From positions 1-30,753 of IMG/VR virus record IMGVR_UViG_3300017726_000046: 30,753 nt of DNA. One strand, 5' to 3'. Under the pieces are notes generated by a model that searched no databases, was not told the origin of the DNA, and saw only the letters and a program-made list of their open reading frames with translations. Source of the stretch: a virus. Made by a program: the position numbers and the translations under genes. Shown here one piece after another: positions 1 to 6,883 of this stretch; within the stretch, counting starts at the first letter, position 1; every line of letters starts with the position of its first letter.

Positions 1-2
1 TA

Positions 3-182
3 TATATACTGGTATTTGTTACATACACCCACGCTTGGATAAACGGTCAAAACACCTTCGTCAAAGTTTGCTATTACTCAAAACAAAATGCGACGTATTA
101 CGAGCGTCAGTATAAAAAGAAACGCTATGTGGTAGACCCCGACACCTACTGTCCGCCGTTTTTTAAGTTAACCATGTCTTAG
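3..182 (+). CDS. Truncated small phage protein, C-terminal part
   Basis: The frame is open from the window edge to a TAG at 180-182, giving 59 residues without a start codon, so the gene begins before the window. The visible part starts hydrophobic (ILVFVTYTHAW, possibly the end of a signal or anchor segment). It continues with a Tyr/Lys-rich stretch, two cysteines and the ending CPPFFKLTMS. The composition resembles the short secreted or anchored proteins that phages often carry, such as the one at 10487-10723, but no family is recognised. Its last 20 bases overlap, tail to tail, the end of the leftward helicase gene. It could still be a chance open frame. Confidence 0.45.
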   Translation, partial: YILVFVTYTHAWINGQNTFVKVCYYSKQNATYYERQYKKKRYVVDPDTYCPPFFKLTMS

Positions 183-1611
183 CGTCTTCGCCTAGCACCT
201 TGCTGGCAATGTTTATTTTGTTCCGCAAAGCTTCCAAAACCTTTTCGTCCACCGTCGCCGGAGAAACCAAGTCAATGTAAGTGACCTTGTTTTTCTGTCC
301 TATGCGGTGCGCTCGGTCCTCGGACTGTAGTCGGATTTCCAAATCGTAAGAGTTGCTGAAGTATATGACAGTATTTGCAGCGGTCAGGGTAATCCCATAA
401 CCGCCGGTCTTGGGCTGACCCACAAAGAACCGCAGCGGATCGTTAGTATCTTGGAACCGCCGTACTATTTCTTGTCGCTCTTCTTGTGGCGTTTCGCCAA
501 AATAGGTTGCGACCGCCTCGGGCCCAAAGCGGTCGCGCAGGGACTTTGCAATCCGTTGAATGTCGTATGAGTACGTCGCCCAAATGATTGCTTTGCCCTG
601 AACTTCTTCAGACAGATTGAGTAATTCATCCAAGCGGTTGCTTTGGATAGGTTCAATCTCGCCCTCGTCTGGCTGCAAAAAACCGCAGCAAATTTGTTGG
701 AGCCGCATAATTTGCGTAAGAACGCTGGCAGTAGTTGCCACTTCTCCGCTTTCCATCTTTGCCAACGCCAACTTCTTCATCTGTATATACACGCGCTCCT
801 GCTCTTTGGTCAGAGGCACGGCGCGTTTGATGTAAACCTTGTCCGGTAAATCCAGACACTCTTCTTTGAGAACGCGGTTGGAAAACCGGTCCAAGCGTTC
901 AGACAACTCATCTAACCGACGGTAACCAACAATCTCGTTAAAACTCTTGTGGCCCATGGTCCGTTTCTGAACGTGCGCGTACCGTGCTTGGAACGCAAAG
1001 TAGCTGTTAAACCCAAGCGCCCTGTCGTCCAAAAAGTTACACTGACTAAACAAATCCATGGGGCTCTTTGTAATAGGGGAACCGGTTAAGATGCGGCGGT
1101 ATTTGCTGCGCTTTTGCAAGTCGTTGATGTTTTTGGTGCGAGCCGCTTTGCGGTTCTTTATCGTGGTGCTTTCGTCCACAATAACAATATTTTCTGGATT
1201 GTGGTGGAGAAAAGCATTGGCGGCCTGCACTCCGCGCTCAGACGAAAACGCCTCAACATTAATTACAAAAAACTTAACGCCCTCAAACCTTTCCGTAATA
1301 AAGTCTACAAGGTCCGTTTCATGGCGCTTTGATTTTATTGGACGCCACGTGAAAACTTTTGCTTTAATACGATCCGGAAAATGCGTTCCGATTTCACCCT
1401 GCGCCCAGTTGTCGTACACGCCTTTTGGCGCAACAATCATAGCCGCGTTGATCTTTCCAGCCTCGTAAAGCACGGCCACGTTATCAATCGCTACCTTTGA
1501 TTTGCCTGTGCCCATCTCCATGAATAAGGCGTAAAACTCCGCGGCCCACGATTCTTCTAACGCTTTGCGCTGGTGATCGTAGGGTGTGGTTTTGAACTCG
1601 AAATGACGCAT
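163..1611 (-). CDS. SNF2/SSL2-type superfamily 2 DEAD-like helicase
   Basis: This 482-residue ATPase should translocate on or remodel DNA during phage replication, recombination or repair. Visible motifs are Walker A MEMGTGKSK (31-39), the DEAD-box variant DEST (146-149), motif III LTGSPIT (175-181), motif V GGYGITLTAANTVIYFS (403-419) and motif VI QSEDRAHRIGQ (429-439). The RAHRIGQ signature is typical of SNF2-family proteins. The frame can be extended 52 codons upstream, but that would run through the divergent promoter. The ATG at 1609-1611 follows a GGGGG ribosome-binding stretch, so it was chosen. It is transcribed leftward, away from the other replication genes. No extra domain is present, so the exact role (fork remodelling, recombination or annealing) cannot be told. 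Confidence 0.92.
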   Translation of the reverse strand: MRHFEFKTTPYDHQRKALEESWAAEFYALFMEMGTGKSKVAIDNVAVLYEAGKINAAMIVAPKGVYDNWAQGEIGTHFPDRIKAKVFTWRPIKSKRHETDLVDFITERFEGVKFFVINVEAFSSERGVQAANAFLHHNPENIVIVDESTTIKNRKAARTKNINDLQKRSKYRRILTGSPITKSPMDLFSQCNFLDDRALGFNSYFAFQARYAHVQKRTMGHKSFNEIVGYRRLDELSERLDRFSNRVLKEECLDLPDKVYIKRAVPLTKEQERVYIQMKKLALAKMESGEVATTASVLTQIMRLQQICCGFLQPDEGEIEPIQSNRLDELLNLSEEVQGKAIIWATYSYDIQRIAKSLRDRFGPEAVATYFGETPQEERQEIVRRFQDTNDPLRFFVGQPKTGGYGITLTAANTVIYFSNSYDLEIRLQSEDRAHRIGQKNKVTYIDLVSPATVDEKVLEALRNKINIASKVLGEDAKTWLT

Positions 1612-1633
1612 GTTGCCCCCTGCATTTTTATAC

Positions 1634-1661
1634 TTGACTTGTCGAATGTATAAGATATTAT
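1634..1661 (+). promoter_or_regulatory. Rightward promoter of the replication operon
   Basis: TTGACT at 1634-1639, a 16-base spacer and TATTAT at 1656-1661 form a good sigma70-type promoter 52 bases before the first rightward gene at 1713. It overlaps the leftward promoter on the other strand. The start of transcription is inferred, not shown. Confidence 0.6.
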
Positions 1662-1674
1662 CTGTATTTGTCAA
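1647..1674 (-). promoter_or_regulatory. Leftward promoter of the SNF2-like helicase gene
   Basis: Read on the minus strand, TTGACA (1674-1669), a 16-base spacer and TATACA (1652-1647) precede the helicase start at 1611. The -10 regions of this and the rightward promoter interleave, so RNA polymerase can probably occupy only one at a time. Confidence 0.5.
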
Positions 1675-1712
1675 GGCCCAAACGGTGCCTTTAACAACGA
1701 CAGGAGAACGCG

Positions 1713-2291
1713 ATGAGCGATATACTAAAGATGATGGAACAAGACTTTGAAGACAACCTTGCTTCATCAGTTGATAAACTAGACCAAGGCGGCTTAAAGA
1801 CTGTCGCAGAGTTGGCTAAAGAAATCCAGAACGAAGAAGAATATATTTCTTGCCTTGAGGATGACCTCAAGAAGGCAAAGAAAAAGCTTCTGAAGATGAC
1901 GGATGAGGACCTTCCCGCACTACTACAGGAAGTCGGCATCAATAAGTTTGAGCTAGATGATGGCTCTACTGTTGAGGTCAAACAAACCTACGGGGCTTCA
2001 ATCCTCGTAGATAATCGCCCTCAAGCTTACGAGTGGCTACGTGAAAACGGCTATGATGATATTATTAAGAACAATGTCATCTGCACGTTTGGGCGTGGTG
2101 AGGACGATAAAGCGTCAGCCTTCCAAGCATTTGCTGCCAAAGAAGGTTATGCCGCAAACCAAAAAACGGAAATCCATCCGCAGACATTACGTGCATTCGT
2201 AAAAGAGCGTGTGGAAGCCGGGGAAGAGTTTCCCATGGAGCTATTCGGCGCATGGATTGGTCAACGAGCAGTCATTAAGAGAGGAAAATAA
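1713..2291 (+). CDS. Conserved phage protein with N-terminal coiled coil, function unknown
   Basis: This 192-residue acidic protein is the first gene of the rightward replication operon. Residues about 31-62 are rich in Glu and Lys with heptad-like spacing, suggesting a coiled coil and oligomerisation. The C-terminal half is a compact soluble domain containing FAAKEGYAANQ and IHPQTLRAFVKERV. There is no signal peptide, membrane segment or enzymatic motif. The ATG at 1713 has AGGAG seven bases upstream. The stop is separated by a single base from the next gene, a single-strand-binding-like protein, which suggests coupled expression and a role in replication or recombination. That role is inferred from position only. 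Confidence 0.85.
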   Translation: MSDILKMMEQDFEDNLASSVDKLDQGGLKTVAELAKEIQNEEEYISCLEDDLKKAKKKLLKMTDEDLPALLQEVGINKFELDDGSTVEVKQTYGASILVDNRPQAYEWLRENGYDDIIKNNVICTFGRGEDDKASAFQAFAAKEGYAANQKTEIHPQTLRAFVKERVEAGEEFPMELFGAWIGQRAVIKRGK

Positions 2292-2292
2292 A

Positions 2293-3066
2293 ATGGCGAG
2301 TAAAGCAGTAGCGAAAGCTGGTAAAACAGAAGTGGCGGCATTTGATCCGTCTGTCTTCGAACAAGATGCCGGAATGGGCATGGACATGGGAACAGACGAC
2401 TTAGCTCTTCCGTTTCTAAAAGTATTGTCTGGTAATGATCCTATCTTGGATGACCCAGACTTTGATGGCCGCAAGGGTGATATCTACAACACCGTCACCG
2501 GAGCGACATATAAAGGTAAGGACGGTATTCGGGTAATCCCTTGTGCTTACCAACGCCGGTTTATCCAGTGGGCACCACGGGGTAGTGGTAGTGGCGCACC
2601 AGTGGCAATCTATGATCCACAAGAGGCGCGTCCAAAAACAGAGCGTTCGTCAGAGGACAACAAAGAATACGTTGTTGACGGTGATGGAACGTATATCGAA
2701 GAAACCCATCAGCATTTTGTAATTGTAATGAATGAAGATGGGTCCGCGGAAACAGCCTTGATTGCTATGAAATCTACGCAGCTTAAAAAGTCGCGTAAGT
2801 GGAATAGCATGATGATGTCCCGCCAAATGACGGGGAAGAACGGTCCGTTCACACCGCCACGTTTTAGTCATGTTTACAACCTCAAAACATTGCTGGAGGA
2901 AAACTCCAAAGGGTCTTGGCATGGTTGGGAAATGGCTTGCGAAGGTCCCGTCAGTGACGCCTCTTTGTACGTTCGTGCAAAAGAGTTTGCCGAAAGCATC
3001 TCTTCGGGCGATGTAGTTGTCAAACATACGGAAGAAGAAAGCGGTAGCAAAAGCACACCGTTTTAA
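2293..3066 (+). CDS. Putative single-stranded DNA-binding protein
   Basis: This 257-residue protein probably coats single-stranded DNA during replication. The evidence is indirect. It has the N-terminal pattern LALPFLKVLSG seen in phage proteins annotated as SSB, a central beta-rich region with basic and aromatic residues (IRVIPCAYQRRFIQWAPRG), a basic KSTQLKKSRKWNSMM segment, and an acidic tail ending EEESGSKSTPF. That end resembles the acidic tip with terminal Pro-Phe by which SSBs recruit partners. The ATG at 2293 follows GAGGAAA; a longer frame starting at 2209 would overlap the upstream gene and was rejected. An intrinsic terminator follows at once, so it may be made in excess over downstream genes. 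An OB fold was not demonstrated. Confidence 0.75.
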   Translation: MASKAVAKAGKTEVAAFDPSVFEQDAGMGMDMGTDDLALPFLKVLSGNDPILDDPDFDGRKGDIYNTVTGATYKGKDGIRVIPCAYQRRFIQWAPRGSGSGAPVAIYDPQEARPKTERSSEDNKEYVVDGDGTYIEETHQHFVIVMNEDGSAETALIAMKSTQLKKSRKWNSMMMSRQMTGKNGPFTPPRFSHVYNLKTLLEENSKGSWHGWEMACEGPVSDASLYVRAKEFAESISSGDVVVKHTEEESGSKSTPF

Positions 3067-3074
3067 TCATCACG

Positions 3075-3104
3075 CGGCGGGGTGCGTAATGCCCCGCCGT
3101 TTTT
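3075..3104 (+). terminator. Intrinsic terminator between the SSB-like and primase genes
   Basis: CGGCGGGG (3075-3082) pairs with CCCCGCCG (3092-3099) around a 9-base loop, followed by five T. It lies inside the replication operon, so it probably attenuates rather than blocks downstream transcription. Confidence 0.8.
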
Positions 3105-3120
3105 CCGTATGGGGGCATCA

Positions 3121-4659
3121 ATGACTGTAAAAAAGTTTTCCGCAATATTCGATGGGCTCAAAGAAGCCTACGGGTATTTTAAAATAGAAAAAACCGGATC
3201 AAACGGTAAAGCGCAAGGTAAAGCAGGCGTAACCCGCGAGCCTCGGACCACGAAGCTGTGGGAAAACCACCTTTCGGGTAAGGGCACCGGGCTTGGTATT
3301 ATACCAATTAACGAAGACAACATGTGCAAGTGGGGGTGCATTGACGTCGATCAGTACCCGCTGGATCACAAGTTGCTCGTAGACAAAATAAGAAAATTAA
3401 AACTACCTCTTGTCGTATGCCGGTCAAAGTCCGGCGGGGCACATTGCTTTCTGTTCTCCAAAGATTGGGTGGAGGCAAAGGACATGCAGAAATCTCTGCA
3501 AAACATGTCCGCCGCACTGGGGTATGGTGAAAGCGAAATATTTCCAAAACAAATTAAACTGCACCTCGACCGTGGGGATGTAGGTAACTTTCTTAATCTT
3601 CCGTACTATGACCACGAAAACGGGTTGCGCTACGCGTTTCTGGATGACGGTACAAGCGCGTCAATAGAAGAATTTTATGAACTGTATGAAAGATTTGTTC
3701 AAACCCCAGAGGAAATTGTTAAGCTACAAATAGTAGGTGAGGGCGAAACCGATCTACTTAGCAACGGTCCGCCCTGCTTGCAGATACTTTGTAAGGCTAA
3801 AATTAGCGAAGGAGGACGCAATAATGGGTTATTCAACATCGGGGTTTATTTACGCAAAGCGTATCCTGACAGTTGGGAATCCGAAATACTTAAATACAAC
3901 ATGGAGTACCTATCTCCGCCACTGCCTCTACCGGAGGTCAATGTAGTTGCCAAACAGGTTGAGCGCAAAGACTACGCCTACAAATGTTCTGACGCTCCGA
4001 TCAACGCGCATTGTAACAAGGAACTTTGTCGTACCCGTAAGTTTGGCATAGGAGCGGCTGTAGCGGGTGCTACAATCGCGAACCTTAGAAAGTATAACTC
4101 AGTGCCGCCAGTTTGGTTTATGGACGTCAACGGCGAGCCTCTGGAGCTAGACACCGAAGCATTGATGAACCAGTTGCAGTTTCAGAAAGCTTGTATGGAG
4201 CAGCTTAACTTCATGCCGCGGTCCATGGCAAAGCAGCAATGGGAGAGCCGCATCAGTACGCTGTTAAGCGAAATGAAGGATAACGAAAGCGCCATCATCG
4301 AAGTTGCGCAAGATGCCAGCATTAGCGGACAATTCTACGACTACTTGGAAGAGTTTTGTCGGCACCAGCAACAAGCGCAAGACAAAGAAGAAATTCTTCT
4401 TCGCCGCCCATGGACTGACGAAGAGGAGGACATCACATTCTTCAGGCTTAAAGACTTCGAAGGGTTTCTGCGTAAGAATAAATTCTTTGAGTACAAGTCA
4501 CACAAGATTGCTCAACGGTTACGTGATATAAACGGGGAGAGTATTGTTCTTAAAATTAAAGGCCGTGCCGTTCGTGTCTGGCAAATACCGTCCTTTGAAA
4601 GCGCAGACTTAGACTTCAAAACGCCACAGTTTGGAGCCAACGCGGAGTCCCCCTTTTGA
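3121..4659 (+). CDS. Archaeo-eukaryotic-type primase of the TOTE-conflict family
   Basis: This 512-residue protein probably primes DNA synthesis. The N-terminal domain carries the primase-polymerase motifs: GCIDVDQY (72-79, two metal-binding Asp), RSKSGGAHCFLF (101-112, the S-x-H-like motif) and SEIFPKQ (138-144). These match the AEP domain first described in TOTE conflict systems and common in marine phages. Further on, cysteines in the segment KCSDAPINAHCNKELC suggest a zinc site of the kind found after AEP catalytic domains. The C-terminal third is helical, with no helicase motifs, so it depends on a separate helicase. The ATG at 3121 is chosen because GGGGGC lies just upstream; earlier in-frame ATGs fall inside the terminator. 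Its stop overlaps the next start. Confidence 0.85.
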   Translation: MTVKKFSAIFDGLKEAYGYFKIEKTGSNGKAQGKAGVTREPRTTKLWENHLSGKGTGLGIIPINEDNMCKWGCIDVDQYPLDHKLLVDKIRKLKLPLVVCRSKSGGAHCFLFSKDWVEAKDMQKSLQNMSAALGYGESEIFPKQIKLHLDRGDVGNFLNLPYYDHENGLRYAFLDDGTSASIEEFYELYERFVQTPEEIVKLQIVGEGETDLLSNGPPCLQILCKAKISEGGRNNGLFNIGVYLRKAYPDSWESEILKYNMEYLSPPLPLPEVNVVAKQVERKDYAYKCSDAPINAHCNKELCRTRKFGIGAAVAGATIANLRKYNSVPPVWFMDVNGEPLELDTEALMNQLQFQKACMEQLNFMPRSMAKQQWESRISTLLSEMKDNESAIIEVAQDASISGQFYDYLEEFCRHQQQAQDKEEILLRRPWTDEEEDITFFRLKDFEGFLRKNKFFEYKSHKIAQRLRDINGESIVLKIKGRAVRVWQIPSFESADLDFKTPQFGANAESPF

Positions 4660-4841
4660 AATCAGACCGTAATAAAGAAATCGTTCGATTGATTGATGAG
4701 CAGAAAGTAACAAAAACCGCTATTGGCAAATGGTTCAAGATATCAAAGCAGCGGGTTCAACAGATATACCAAGAGGAAAAAGCAAGAAATGTTCAGAATA
4801 TTCGGACCTCCGGGGACGGGAAAGACAACAACGCTTCTTAA
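4656..4841 (+). CDS. Small helix-turn-helix protein resembling sigma70 region 4
   Basis: This 61-residue protein has one recognisable motif: a helix-turn-helix in KTAIGKWFKISKQRVQQIYQ (residues about 20-39). It resembles sigma factor region 4 and resolvase-type HTHs, especially the RVQQIYQEE recognition helix. It starts with TTG whose last two bases are shared with the TGA of the primase gene, with GGAG eight bases upstream. Its last 53 bases overlap, in another frame, the start of the UvrD-like helicase gene. It could be a transcriptional regulator or a translational coupler that delivers ribosomes to the helicase. The tail after about residue 45 is low-complexity, as expected where the next gene's P-loop constrains the sequence. 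Confidence 0.6.
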   Translation: MKSDRNKEIVRLIDEQKVTKTAIGKWFKISKQRVQQIYQEEKARNVQNIRTSGDGKDNNAS

Positions 4842-6306
4842 CATGGTGGATGAGGCCCTTGAAAACGGCACCCACCCTCATCGTATAGCGTTCCTAGCCT
4901 TTACCCGTAAAGCCGCCAATGAAGCCAAGGAGCGGGCCGCTGAACGCTTTGGGCTCGATCCTAAGAAAGACTTAATCTATTTCCGTACTCTGCACTCACT
5001 GGCGCTTATAATGAGCGACATACGCCCCGAGCAAGTTATGCAGTCGTCCAACTATAAGGAACTCAGTGACGCCATTGGCGTAACGCTGGGCGGTGCCAAA
5101 AACACTAGCTTTGATGAAGACGTACCGTCGATGGTTGCGGCCAGTGATCCTATCTTGGGGCTGATTAACCTCACGCGGTTAAAGAAAAGCAATCTGCGGG
5201 AAGAATATAATCACAGTAATCTGGAAGCAGACTGGAATACGGTAAATTTTGTGGCAAAAAGTTTACAAGAATACAAAAAGGGGCTGAACCTGTACGACTT
5301 CACAGACATGCTGGAGCAGTTCGTCACGCATTCCGACAGGTTTTGCCCGCAGTTTGACCTCTGCTTTCTGGATGAGGCGCAGGATTTAAGTGCGCTACAG
5401 TGGGATATTGCACATATTCTGGACAAAAACTCTAAGCGTATGTACTGCGCGGGGGATGATGACCAAGCAATTTACCGCTGGGCCGGTGCCGACGTGGATC
5501 AGTTTATTAATCTTCCCGGCGGATCAGAAACACTAAGCCAATCTTATCGCGTACCGAGTGACGTTCACCGTGTTGCGGAGGGAGTCGTGCGCCGCATTAA
5601 CCGCAGATTTCCAAAGAAATATGAACCTCGGAAAGAAAGAGGCAATGTGGCGCGTATTGACACTATCAGTGCTCTGGACATGTCGCAAGGATCGTGGCTA
5701 ATTTTATCACAAGCAGGCTACCAGCTAACACCCGTAGCAAACGATTTAAAATCAAACGGTTACTTGTTTAACTATCGCGGCCACCGTTCTATCAGCGAAA
5801 AAATATCCGAAGCCGTAAATGGATGGGAGCAGTTACGCAAAGGAAATGAGATAGAAGCTCAAGTTGCACGTAAGATTTACAGCTTTATGTCCGTCGGGGA
5901 CCGCATCAAACGCGGCTTTAAAAAGCTCCCGGGACTAGAGGACACCGACCTCGTAAAACTGGACGAGTTATGCGCCAACCATGGACTTCTGGCAACGCAG
6001 GACATGATCTGGTCTGTAGCCATGGATAAACTGCCCGACACAGACCGAGCATACATCACGGCCTTGTTACGTCGTGGCGAGAAGTTCAATGGCATCCCCC
6101 GCATTACAGCGTCCACGATCCACGGTTCTAAAGGTGGCGAGGCAGATAACGTGGTTCTGTTTACAGATATTAGTCCAGCGGCGGACGAAGAGATGAGAAT
6201 TAACCCGGATGACATGCACCGAGTGTTTTACGTTGGCGTTACGCGGACCAAGAACAATCTGTACATTGTTGAACCAGAAGACATAGCAAGGAGTTATGAC
6301 CTATGA
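4789..6306 (+). CDS. UvrD/Rep-like superfamily 1 DNA helicase
   Basis: This 505-residue 3'-5' helicase family protein probably unwinds DNA at the replication fork. Motifs in order are Walker A GPPGTGKTT (6-14), motif Ia FLAFTRKAANEAKERA, FRTLHSLA, the Walker B variant LCFLDEAQDLSALQW, motif III YCAGDDDQAIYRWAGAD, motif IV LSQSYRVP, motif V ASTIHGSKGGEADNVVL and motif VI RVFYVGVTRTKNNLYIV. It is shorter than cellular UvrD (about 700 residues), mainly through reduced accessory subdomains. The ATG at 4789 has GAGG ten bases upstream and puts the P-loop at the very N-terminus, as expected. A 22-codon extension is possible but would overlap the upstream HTH gene further. Confidence 0.9.
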   Translation: MFRIFGPPGTGKTTTLLNMVDEALENGTHPHRIAFLAFTRKAANEAKERAAERFGLDPKKDLIYFRTLHSLALIMSDIRPEQVMQSSNYKELSDAIGVTLGGAKNTSFDEDVPSMVAASDPILGLINLTRLKKSNLREEYNHSNLEADWNTVNFVAKSLQEYKKGLNLYDFTDMLEQFVTHSDRFCPQFDLCFLDEAQDLSALQWDIAHILDKNSKRMYCAGDDDQAIYRWAGADVDQFINLPGGSETLSQSYRVPSDVHRVAEGVVRRINRRFPKKYEPRKERGNVARIDTISALDMSQGSWLILSQAGYQLTPVANDLKSNGYLFNYRGHRSISEKISEAVNGWEQLRKGNEIEAQVARKIYSFMSVGDRIKRGFKKLPGLEDTDLVKLDELCANHGLLATQDMIWSVAMDKLPDTDRAYITALLRRGEKFNGIPRITASTIHGSKGGEADNVVLFTDISPAADEEMRINPDDMHRVFYVGVTRTKNNLYIVEPEDIARSYDL

Positions 6307-6521
6307 AGAAAATGACATGGAGTGAATGGCAAGAGTATGAAGCGCAAAAGCGTGAAAACTATAAAAAGATGGGCGTTGTTGATTTTGAAGAGAAACGTGC
6401 CGAAAAAATGTGGGATGACCCGCTAGTGAAGGATGAAGACATTCCCGCCGTAAAATTTACGTGGGACAAGGAGCTCAAAGAGTTTGTCTTTACCGGACAC
6501 ATAAATCAGGTAGAACACTAA
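6303..6521 (+). CDS. Small acidic phage protein, function unknown
   Basis: This 72-residue charged protein is rich in Trp, Lys and Glu (MKKMTWSEWQEYEAQ at the start) and has no membrane segment or recognisable fold. The ATGA overlap with the helicase stop and the TAATG overlap with the next gene show tight coupling in the replication operon, which supports it being translated. No family recognised. Confidence 0.7.
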   Translation: MKKMTWSEWQEYEAQKRENYKKMGVVDFEEKRAEKMWDDPLVKDEDIPAVKFTWDKELKEFVFTGHINQVEH

Positions 6522-6883
6522 TGAACCGTAAAGAATTGCTTGAGGCAGCAGAAAAACTCGTTAACGGTCCACGCGCAAAAGATTATGGAGACGCCTACGA
6601 AAATCACGGCAGGATAGCCGAGGGGTGGAACATAATCTTGCGCAGCGTATTACGGGAACCGGGCTATTTCACCCCGGCCCACGTTGCATTAATGATGGAT
6701 TGGGTTAAAACAAGTCGTCTTTTAGAAACAATCGACCATGAGGATTCGTGGATCGACAAGGCAGGCTACACAGCGTTGGGCGCAGAATTTGTCGCCATCG
6801 ACAGCCGTGACACAGAAACAATAATAAAGGACGCAAGACGTGGGATCAGAACTACAAATGGCAATGTTCGCTCCAAAAAGTGA
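6521..6883 (+). CDS. DUF6378-like protein
   Basis: This 120-residue protein matches, by recollection of the family, the phage DUF6378 pattern: an N-terminal LLEAAEKLVNGPRAKDYGD, then an all-helical core with ENHGRIAEGWNIIL and HVALMMDWVKTSRLL. The charged helices (E, D, K at helix faces) resemble all-alpha nucleotide pyrophosphohydrolase folds, which would fit nucleotide-pool housekeeping during replication, but this is only a structural guess. The ATG overlaps the TAA of the previous gene. The last 26 bases overlap the start of the DNA polymerase gene, with which it is probably coupled. Confidence 0.78.
   Translation: MNRKELLEAAEKLVNGPRAKDYGDAYENHGRIAEGWNIILRSVLREPGYFTPAHVALMMDWVKTSRLLETIDHEDSWIDKAGYTALGAEFVAIDSRDTETIIKDARRGIRTTNGNVRSKK

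Noticed and set aside
1058-1468. 136-codon rightward open frame
   Set aside because: Antisense to the clearly conserved helicase gene; no ribosome-binding site or recognisable domain.
1612-1767. 52-codon N-terminal extension of the SNF2-like helicase
   Set aside because: It would translate through both divergent promoters, lacks a ribosome-binding site and looks non-coding; ATG at 1611 has a strong one.
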